Positions 1 through 4,554 of a stretch of DNA of 7,094 nucleotides are shown here, piece by piece. The position numbers were made by a program, and so were the translations under genes. Each line of letters starts with the position of its first letter. Positions within the stretch are counted from its first letter, which is position 1. Origin of the DNA: an uncultured Clostridia bacterium (GTDB lineage Bacteria > Bacillota > Clostridia > Oscillospirales > Oscillospiraceae). Location: positions 1 to 7,094 of the forward strand of contig CAMEWZ010000079.1 of assembly GCA_945946745.1 (NCBI GenBank), written 5' to 3'. The notes below the pieces were generated by a model that worked only from the letters and a program-made list of their open reading frames with translations, searched no databases and was not told where the DNA came from.

Positions 1-39
1 GATCCCAACCGCTACGCTTCCCAGTCTACGGAGGAATAA
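1..39 (+). CDS. C-terminal tail of an upstream gene, probably YidC/OxaA membrane insertase (partial)
   Basis: Frame 1 is open from the window edge and reads DPNRYASQSTEE followed by TAA at 37-39. Only 12 residues are visible, so no domain can be seen. The call rests on position: in Bacillota, jag/khpB directly follows yidC (spoIIIJ) in the rpmH-rnpA-yidC-jag cluster, and a hydrophilic tail of this kind is usual after the last membrane segment of YidC. The gap to the khpB start is three bases, and the khpB ribosome binding site (GGAGG at 30-34) lies inside these last codons, so the two genes are probably translationally coupled. That a gene ends here is well supported; its identity is inference. 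Confidence 0.55.
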   Translation, partial: DPNRYASQSTEE

Positions 40-42
40 ACA

Positions 43-960
43 ATGGAAAAGACCATCGTGACCACCGGAAAAACCATCGATCTGGCGATTGAGGCCGCGC
101 TGAGCCAGCTGGGGCTGGATCGGGACAGTGTTTCCGTCCAGGTGCTCCAGCAGGCCAAGGCCGGTTTCCTGGGCTTTGGTGCCCAGGCGGCCAAGGTGCA
201 GGTGACCTATGAGGCGCCGGATCCTGTGCCCGAGGCTCCCAAGGTTGCCCTCAGCTCCGCATCCCGCTCCAAGCCCAAGGCTGCCGCTCCCGTGAAGAAG
301 CCCGAGCCGCCGAAGGCGGAGCCTGCGGCGCCCAAGGCCGAACCGAAGCCCGAAGCTCCCAAGGCGGAAAAGCCCCAGCAGCCCCGCCAGGAGAAGCGGG
401 CGGATGCCCCCAAGCCTCCCCGGGAGCGCCGGGAGCCGAAGCCCCCGAAGGCGCCCGCTGAGCCAAAGGTTCCCGCAGAGCCGAAGGTTTATACCCCTGC
501 GGAACCCGGCTCCACCGAGGAAAAGATCGAGCAGTTCATCAAGGGCCTGCTGGAACACATGGATTCCCAGGCAGTGCCGCATTGCTGGAAGGTGGAGAGC
601 AATACGTACAAGGTTGATCTGGTAGGAGATGACCTGGGCTATCTGATTGGCCGCCGGGGCGACACGCTGGACGCCATTCAGCACCTGGCCAACTATGCCA
701 TCAACCGGGATGTGGACGGCCATATCCGGGTAAATGTGGATGCCGAGTGCTACCGGGAGAAGCGGGAGGACAGTCTGCGCCGCTATGCCCGGAAGAAGGC
801 CCAGCAGGTGCTGAAGGCCCGCCGCCGCACCACCCTGGAGCCGATGAACGCCTATGAGCGCCATGTGATCCACGCGGCGCTCCAGGACATGGACAACATC
901 ACCACCCATTCCACTGGTGTGGAGCCGAATCGCCGTGTCGTCATTGAGTACGTCCGATAA
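43..960 (+). CDS. khpB: KhpB/Jag (EloR) KH-R3H RNA-binding protein
   Basis: This is a cytoplasmic RNA-binding protein of the Jag/KhpB family, which in Gram-positive bacteria works with the single-KH protein KhpA and is linked to cell elongation and division. The 305 residues show the family order. A Jag-N domain spans about 1-55 with the GFLGFG motif at 41-46. An Ala/Pro/Lys/Glu-rich low-complexity linker spans about 58-155. A KH domain spans about 158-233 with the GxxG loop GRRG at 203-206 followed by DTLDAIQ. A C-terminal R3H domain spans about 240-305, with R273 and H277 spaced R-x3-H and an STGVEPNRRVVI end. The ATG at 43 is preceded by GGAGG at 30-34 with eight bases between. The protein is about 100 residues longer than compact homologues such as B. 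subtilis Jag, and the extra length is all linker. A strong terminator follows at once, so the gene ends its operon; mnmE, often found downstream, is not next. Family assignment is very secure; the RNA targets cannot be read from sequence. Confidence 0.95.
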   Translation: MEKTIVTTGKTIDLAIEAALSQLGLDRDSVSVQVLQQAKAGFLGFGAQAAKVQVTYEAPDPVPEAPKVALSSASRSKPKAAAPVKKPEPPKAEPAAPKAEPKPEAPKAEKPQQPRQEKRADAPKPPRERREPKPPKAPAEPKVPAEPKVYTPAEPGSTEEKIEQFIKGLLEHMDSQAVPHCWKVESNTYKVDLVGDDLGYLIGRRGDTLDAIQHLANYAINRDVDGHIRVNVDAECYREKREDSLRRYARKKAQQVLKARRRTTLEPMNAYERHVIHAALQDMDNITTHSTGVEPNRRVVIEYVR

Positions 961-973
961 ATACCAAAAAACA

Positions 974-1004
974 GCGCTGCCGCAGCCGCGGCAGCGCGCT
1001 TTTT
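974..1004 (+). terminator. Rho-independent terminator of the yidC-khpB operon
   Basis: A perfect 10-bp GC stem pairs GCGCTGCCGC (974-983) with GCGGCAGCGC (988-997) across the loop AGCC. GC and five T residues follow at 1000-1004. It starts 14 bases after the khpB stop. The A-run just upstream (966-971) gives a T-run on the other strand, so the hairpin may also work as a back-up terminator for minus-strand transcripts. Confidence 0.9.
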
Positions 1005-1019
1005 GTTCTGTTGGCAGAA

Positions 1020-1054
1020 AAATTCTCCCGGAACAGGCGGTTCCGGGAGAATTT
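1020..1054. repeat. 35-bp perfect palindrome, copy 1
   Basis: Arms AAATTCTCCCGGAAC (1020-1034) and GTTCCGGGAGAATTT (1040-1054) pair without mismatch over 15 bp around the loop AGGCG. Read on the minus strand, the stem runs into five T residues (1022-1018), so this copy can act as a terminator for the pseudo-ATPase transcript. On the plus strand it lacks a T-run. Confidence 0.9.
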
Positions 1055-1058
1055 CAGA

Positions 1059-1097
1059 CTGTCGAAAATCCCCCTTGGGGCTTTTCGACAGGTTTTT
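1059..1097 (+). terminator. Terminator-like hairpin inside the composite element
   Basis: CTGTCGAAAA (1059-1068) pairs perfectly with TTTTCGACAG (1082-1091). The 13-base interior contains CCCC and GGGG (1071-1074 and 1077-1080) that could extend the pairing, and a T5 run follows at 1093-1097. It has the form of a plus-strand intrinsic terminator, but with a strong terminator already at 974-1004 it may be structural rather than needed for termination. Confidence 0.6.
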
Positions 1098-1113
1098 GCA
1101 GCCTGCTGCGCGC

Positions 1114-1144
1114 ATAATTTGTTCGCCTCCGGCGAACAAATTAT
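1114..1144. repeat. 14-bp perfect inverted repeat (hairpin)
   Basis: ATAATTTGTTCGCC (1114-1127) and GGCGAACAAATTAT (1131-1144) are exact reverse complements with a three-base TCC loop. It is flanked by near-identical 10-base direct repeats, TTGCAGCCTG at 1096-1105 and TTGCAGTCTG at 1149-1158. Confidence 0.85.
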
Positions 1145-1164
1145 ACACTTGCAGTCTGAGAAGT

Positions 1165-1197
1165 ATTTTCCCCCAGGTACACGCCCTGGTGGAAAAT
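1165..1197. repeat. 12-bp inverted repeat with one internal mismatch (hairpin)
   Basis: ATTTTCC (1165-1171) pairs with GGAAAAT (1191-1197). After a single C/T mismatch, CCAGG (1173-1177) pairs with CCTGG (1185-1189), leaving the seven-base loop 1178-1184. No T-run follows on either strand, so it does not look like a terminator. Confidence 0.75.
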
Positions 1198-1210
1198 GGA
1201 TTTGAATGGG

Positions 1211-1247
1211 TTTGCCGCAGAAGCGGCAAATTCTGCGAAGCTTTTTT
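1211..1247 (+). terminator. Hairpin pair with terminator-like T6 run; two mutually exclusive folds
   Basis: TTTGCCGC (1211-1218) pairs with GCGGCAAA (1223-1230) around AGAA. CGCAGAA (1216-1222) can instead pair with TTCTGCG (1231-1237), and six T residues follow at 1242-1247. The folds share bases and cannot coexist. The 16-base core at 1213-1228 matches the core of the khpB terminator (978-993) at 14 of 16 positions. Function is uncertain. Confidence 0.55.
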
Positions 1248-1256
1248 GGCACGCTG

Positions 1257-1291
1257 AAATTCTCCCGGAACAGGCGGTTCCGGGAGAATTT
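1257..1291. repeat. 35-bp perfect palindrome, copy 2
   Basis: This copy is base-for-base identical to the palindrome at 1020-1054, with arms at 1257-1271 and 1277-1291 and loop AGGCG. It lies 20 bases beyond the stop of the minus-strand pseudo-ATPase gene and is the first structure that transcript would meet, but only three T residues end its stem on that strand, so it would be a weak terminator alone. Confidence 0.9.
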
Positions 1292-1311
1292 GGAAAATCA
1301 ACAGAGTTTGC

Positions 1312-3471
1312 TTATACCGTTCTTGCCCATTCGGTGACCAGCAGACCGGGAAACGCCCAAATCAGCTGGTAGAGCAGAATGTTGATGGGGGTGAGCAGTT
1401 CGGTGTTGCCCAGCACGGCCAGCACCAGCATAATCAGCATTCCCAGAATGCCGCCAATGATGTGAATCATCAGACCCAGCCGGACAGAGGTTCGCAAGGC
1501 CCGGGCGCCGGTGACGGCATAGGCGGAGCCGATCAGCTCCTCCCGGGTGGTCAGTGCCAGAGCGGGGGCATCCGGATCGGGAGCGATTTTGCGAAGCCGG
1601 TCAGCCTCAGTGTGATCCGGGAAGGCGATGCGGCGGGTCTTGACCTCGAACTTGGCCCGCAGGAAGCTTTCTGTGAGCATAAAGTCACCGCAAAGCATTA
1701 CGGGCGTCAGCTTTCGATAGCCGCACAGGGTTACAAGGCCCGCAGCGGCGGAACGCATTTTGGCATAGGAGATGGCATACACCGCGCAGAGCTGGCCGTC
1801 AATGGCGGCATACACCGCCTGGCTGACCATGGTGCCCTCGGGGATCTCGATGCCCATATCCTGCATGAAATTCAAACTGCCCAGCAGCACCGGCTCGCCG
1901 TGGATCTCGCCGCCGATACCGCCGCCGCCGTAGTTCTGGAAGTTGTCCACATGGCATTCGGTACCGTTGCGGCTGGTGAGCAGCTGCTGAAACACGGGCA
2001 CCAGTCCGCCGCCGGTCATGGCGATCAAGGAGGTGGAGTAGGAGACTACGTCATCCGGGTTCCGGTCGCCGTAAAATTTGACGCCGTTGAGCTTGGTGCT
2101 GCCCTGGGGGAACAGATCCTGATCGTACAGGGGGAAAGCGGCCTTGCTGCACAGCGCCTTGACGCCCTGCCAACCGCACAGAACCGTGCCCACCATATGC
2201 AGCCGCTGCTCCAGAATGGCCATGGGGCGGCTGATCGACACAAAGAAGCTGGCGGGAACGGCCACCAGCAGGCTGGTGGCAAGGATCTGAACGCCCATGC
2301 TCAGCCCGTGGGACAGTCCAGCGAACACCGCAATGCAGATGCAGGCCAGCAGGCTCAGCCCTGCGTAAAGGCTCTGAACCAGCATGGGCGCGGAGGTCTT
2401 GGCGTAGGTGTCCATGAAATCCTCGACCTCGCCCTCGGTGCGCAGGAACGCGTCCTTTCCTCCGTAATAATTCCCAACCTTGACAATGCTGTGGAGACGG
2501 ACAGCCTTGCGCATGGTATCCATCTGGGCCATCTCTGCATTCCGGCTCTGAAGGGAGGCCCACAGCGCCATGGTCATTTCCAGGCTGAAGGCGGCGCAGC
2601 AAGGAACCCGAAGTTCTATCAGACAGAACACCCCATCCACCATGCAGGCGGCAAAGGTCAGTGTGAGCAGGGTGTTGACGGTGAAGCGGCCTTTGAACAG
2701 ATCCAAAATACTGTCCACCATCAAACCGCTGCCCAACAAGGCGGAGACCAGCATGGAAAGCACCTGGCTGAAGATCACCAGCCGCAGGCGATTCTCCGGA
2801 ACCATGCCCAGGGCGAACAGGGTGGTGATACCGGCGCACAGCAGCACCACCAGGATATTTACCAGAATCGCGGCCTGGAGCCGGCCGGTTCCCATTTCGG
2901 AGAGCTGATAGTACCGCTTCTCCGGCCCGGCTACCAGTTTGCGCTTCAGCTCCTTCAGCCGGGAGCGGGGGGTAAAGACGATGGGGGCGGGGATGAAGGT
3001 TTCCTCCACCTCAAAGGCAGGCTCCGCCGGGGCGGCGGGGACAGTCTCATCGGGAAGGTGTACGGTATCATCAGTGGAAACGGCGTCCTTCTCCGATTCC
3101 AGATCCGCCAATGCTTGATCCAGCTGCGCGTCGGTGATGGGGGAGAAGCGCACGGTGTCCCCCTCCAGCGCGGGCGCGTCTTCCGGTTCCACACTGGCAT
3201 CCTCCGGCTGTTCCTCGGGGGCGTGGGGGGCAAAATTCAGATCGGCCAGACTCTTCAATGCGTCCAGTTCCTCCGGCTCCTCCTGGGGCGCGGACAGATC
3301 CAGCTCCGGCAGGGAGTCGGGAATCGATTCATCTTCAGCAGTTTCTGAAATCGTCGGTTCGGCGGGGGAAGGTTCTTCGGGAACGCTGTCCTGGGAATCG
3401 TCGTGGAATTCCTTGAGGATATCCTCTAAGTCTAAATCGAATTCCTCAAGTTCATTTTTGTTTTCGTCCAT
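1312..3471 (-). CDS. Degenerate P1B-type ATPase-like membrane protein (pseudo-ATPase) with acidic N-terminal region
   Basis: The 719-residue protein begins at the ATG at 3471, set by AGGAGG at 3481-3486. Residues 1 to about 165 are acidic, Pro/Glu-rich and probably disordered. Hydrophobic segments lie near 198-224, 229-253, 264-287, 289-307, 362-386, 390-413, 665-687 and 695-716. This 4+2+2 pattern, with a large loop between the sixth and seventh, is the layout of heavy-metal P1B ATPases. Landmarks agree: AVPAS in the sixth segment where CPC sits, SRPMAILEQ just after it, an N-domain-like stretch at 514-536 (GGGGIGGEIHGEPVLLGS) and VMLCGD at 591-596 where MLTGD is expected. Catalytic motifs are missing. 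DKTGTLT is replaced by DQDLFPQGS (450-458), GDGxND is absent, and the actuator loop between segments four and five is only about 54 residues and lacks TGES. Active ion pumping by the usual phosphoenzyme cycle is therefore unlikely. The reading frame is intact, so a maintained non-catalytic protein is more likely than a decaying gene; its role is unknown. It lies 17 bases after rlmB in the same transcript. Confidence 0.75.
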   Translation of the reverse strand: MDENKNELEEFDLDLEDILKEFHDDSQDSVPEEPSPAEPTISETAEDESIPDSLPELDLSAPQEEPEELDALKSLADLNFAPHAPEEQPEDASVEPEDAPALEGDTVRFSPITDAQLDQALADLESEKDAVSTDDTVHLPDETVPAAPAEPAFEVEETFIPAPIVFTPRSRLKELKRKLVAGPEKRYYQLSEMGTGRLQAAILVNILVVLLCAGITTLFALGMVPENRLRLVIFSQVLSMLVSALLGSGLMVDSILDLFKGRFTVNTLLTLTFAACMVDGVFCLIELRVPCCAAFSLEMTMALWASLQSRNAEMAQMDTMRKAVRLHSIVKVGNYYGGKDAFLRTEGEVEDFMDTYAKTSAPMLVQSLYAGLSLLACICIAVFAGLSHGLSMGVQILATSLLVAVPASFFVSISRPMAILEQRLHMVGTVLCGWQGVKALCSKAAFPLYDQDLFPQGSTKLNGVKFYGDRNPDDVVSYSTSLIAMTGGGLVPVFQQLLTSRNGTECHVDNFQNYGGGGIGGEIHGEPVLLGSLNFMQDMGIEIPEGTMVSQAVYAAIDGQLCAVYAISYAKMRSAAAGLVTLCGYRKLTPVMLCGDFMLTESFLRAKFEVKTRRIAFPDHTEADRLRKIAPDPDAPALALTTREELIGSAYAVTGARALRTSVRLGLMIHIIGGILGMLIMLVLAVLGNTELLTPINILLYQLIWAFPGLLVTEWARTV

Positions 3472-3480
3472 ATCGGGTAT

Positions 3481-3486
3481 CCTCCT
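3481..3486 (-). promoter_or_regulatory. Ribosome binding site that fixes the pseudo-ATPase start
   Basis: The minus strand reads AGGAGG here with nine bases to the ATG at 3471. An in-frame TTG at 3492 would add seven residues, but it would overlap the rlmB stop and place this Shine-Dalgarno inside the gene, so the ATG is preferred. Confidence 0.85.
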
Positions 3487-3488
3487 GG

Positions 3489-4301
3489 TCAAATGCGCTG
3501 GCGTACCGCCTCGTACAGTAAAATGGACGCTGCGGCGGACGCGTTTAGGGAGCTGATGCGGCCCTTCATGGGGATGTGCACCATCACGTCACAATTTTTG
3601 CGGACAAGCTGGCTCATGCCGTCCCCTTCGTTGCCAATGACAATGGCGGCAGGCACGGTAAGGTCGGCCTGGTACATGGGAATGGAGCCTTCCGCAGCAG
3701 TGCCGAAAACCCAGACGCCCTTTTCCTTCAGCTCCGCAATGGCGCTGCTGATGTTGGTGACCCGGGCCACCTTCATATATTCCACCGCCCCGGCGGAGGC
3801 CTTGGCCACGGTGGCGGTGAGACCCACGCTGCGGCGCTTGGGGATAATGACGCCGTGAGCCCCGGCGCATTCGGCGCTTCTCAGAATGGCGCCCAGGTTG
3901 TGCGGATCGGACAATTCGTCGCAGATGACGATCAGCGGCGCTTCTCCCCGGGCAGCGGCTTCGGCCAGAATGTCATCCAGGGTACAATAGTCGTGGGCGG
4001 CGGCCAGAGCGATGATGCCCTGGTGGGCGCGGGTGAAGGACATGGCGTCCAGTTTCCGGCGGTCAACGCTCACCACCACGGCACCGGCCTCCTTGGCCTG
4101 GGCGGCCAGGCGCTGCAAGCCCCGATCCGTATCTCCGGAGGCGATGAAAACCTTGTCGATGGTGCGGCCGCTTTTCAAGGCCTCCTGAACGGCGTTGCGG
4201 CCCTCCAGCTGGCCTTCCACCTCTTCTGTGGGGCGCTCTGGAGCCCGGCCAGGGCGGCGGCTGTCCGATTCCCGCCCCTGGGGGCGGCGTTTTTCATTCA
4301 T
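3489..4301 (-). CDS. rlmB: TrmH/SpoU-family RNA 2'-O-methyltransferase, RlmB-like
   Basis: This SAM-dependent SPOUT-fold enzyme methylates a ribose 2'-OH in RNA; the closest family description is 23S rRNA Gm2251 methyltransferase (RlmB), acting in 50S assembly. The 270 residues start with a basic, Arg-rich tail (about 1-30). The substrate-binding domain follows at about 34-100, opening with EGRNAVQEAL and ending near HQGIIAL. The SpoU catalytic domain then shows motif 1, DPHNLGAILRSAECAG (132-147, with N135 and R141), motif 2, IGNEGDGMS (around E225), and motif 3, IPMKGRISSLNASAAAS (243-259), which forms the trefoil-knot SAM site. All key residues are present and the length is normal. The ATG at 4301 has GGAG eight bases upstream; a GTG at 4310 is possible but overlaps that site. 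It is the first gene after a strong promoter and is followed 17 bases later by the pseudo-ATPase gene. Clostridia carry several TrmH paralogues, so the exact target nucleotide is not certain. Confidence 0.88.
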   Translation of the reverse strand: MNEKRRPQGRESDSRRPGRAPERPTEEVEGQLEGRNAVQEALKSGRTIDKVFIASGDTDRGLQRLAAQAKEAGAVVVSVDRRKLDAMSFTRAHQGIIALAAAHDYCTLDDILAEAAARGEAPLIVICDELSDPHNLGAILRSAECAGAHGVIIPKRRSVGLTATVAKASAGAVEYMKVARVTNISSAIAELKEKGVWVFGTAAEGSIPMYQADLTVPAAIVIGNEGDGMSQLVRKNCDVMVHIPMKGRISSLNASAAASILLYEAVRQRI

Positions 4302-4309
4302 AGTGTACA

Positions 4310-4313
4310 CTCC
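4310..4313 (-). promoter_or_regulatory. Ribosome binding site that fixes the rlmB start
   Basis: The minus strand reads GGAG at 4313-4310, eight bases before the ATG at 4301. The alternative GTG start would use the last G of this motif as its first base and would have no comparable site upstream. Confidence 0.65.
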
Positions 4314-4340
4314 ATATTCGTTCGCAGTTTTGTGTAAAAT

Positions 4341-4359
4341 ATCCGGTGTTGGGCCGGAT
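4341..4359 (-). other. Small hairpin in the rlmB 5' leader
   Basis: ATCCGG (4341-4346) and CCGGAT (4354-4359) are exact reverse complements with a seven-base loop. It lies between the promoter and the ribosome binding site of rlmB, roughly in the middle of a predicted leader of about 70 bases. There is no T-run, so it is not a terminator. It could affect mRNA stability or be chance. Confidence 0.4.
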
Positions 4360-4379
4360 GTATAGCAATAGATAATAAC

Positions 4380-4408
4380 ATTATAGCAGATTTCTTCCGA
4401 ATTCTCAA
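4380..4408 (-). promoter_or_regulatory. Sigma-A promoter of the rlmB-pseudo-ATPase operon
   Basis: On the minus strand, TTGAGA (4408-4403) and the consensus TATAAT (4385-4380) are separated by 17 bases, with TGC just before the -10 as in extended -10 promoters. Transcription would start near 4373, giving a leader of about 70 bases before the rlmB ATG. Confidence 0.82.
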
Positions 4409-4490
4409 TACTTTTTTTCTTCCGGCGGGGAAAAAGACGAGCCTTGCCGGAAATTCACAGAAAATTTACGCCAAGACCCGGAATCCTTCA

Positions 4491-4519
4491 TTGCTTAGCG
4501 AGGAAAAATGTGCTATGAT
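4491..4519 (+). promoter_or_regulatory. Sigma-A promoter of ftsH
   Basis: TTGCTT (4491-4496) and TATGAT (4514-4519) have a 17-base spacer, and TGC before the -10 gives an extended -10. The predicted start near 4526 leaves a leader of about 30 bases. It is divergent from the rlmB promoter with roughly 80 bases between the two -35 boxes. I see no clear CtsR or CIRCE heat-shock operator. Confidence 0.78.
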
Positions 4520-4554
4520 GGGAAAAACGCAATGCCCCAAGGAGGCGAGGAACC

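Larger units (their letters stand above)
1020..1291. repeat. Composite multi-hairpin intergenic element bounded by two identical 35-bp palindromes
   Basis: This 272-bp non-coding block fills most of the convergent gap between khpB and the pseudo-ATPase gene. Two identical 35-bp palindromes form its ends, and four further inverted repeats lie between them at 1059-1091, 1114-1144, 1165-1197 and 1211-1230. Nearly every base outside short spacers can pair. Short open frames that cross it are made of palindrome-derived peptides and have no ribosome binding site. There is no transposase and no clear target-site duplication at the outer edges (left flank GGCAGAA, right flank GGAAAAT). It resembles the composite REP/BIME-type or MITE-like intergenic repeats known from other bacteria, but I do not recognise the family. 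Confidence 0.7.

Noticed and set aside
1020..1291. CRISPR array or insertion sequence based on the identical 35-bp repeats
   Set aside because: There are only two repeats 202 bp apart, with hairpins rather than a unique spacer between, and no cas or transposase gene. No clear target duplication is present at the outer edges.
852..1301. Short frames on both strands across the 961-1311 gap, including peptides with repeated PEPPVPGEF
   Set aside because: The repeated peptide is just translation of the two 35-bp palindromes. The frames lack ribosome binding sites and overlap hairpins or the end of khpB.
1462..3348. 628-codon open frame on the plus strand opposite the pseudo-ATPase gene
   Set aside because: It is a shadow produced by GC-rich codon use. 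Its His/Gln/Gly-rich translation has no family resemblance, no ribosome binding site was seen, and the opposite frame has clear membrane segments and domain landmarks.
3472..3492. TTG start at 3492 for the pseudo-ATPase, adding seven residues
   Set aside because: It would place the AGGAGG inside the gene and overlap the rlmB stop; the ATG at 3471 has ideal spacing.
4299..4310. GTG start at 4310 for rlmB
   Set aside because: The GGAG motif overlaps this codon and is correctly spaced for the ATG at 4301.
3576..4337. 253-codon plus-strand frame opposite rlmB
   Set aside because: It is antisense to a protein with all SpoU motifs and spans the rlmB start and leader, with no family signal of its own.
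4411..4436. CTTTTT...AAAAAG pairing in the divergent promoter gap
   Set aside because: The pairing beyond the six A-T pairs needs G-T wobbles and mismatches, and the position between two promoters suits AT-rich upstream DNA better than a terminator.
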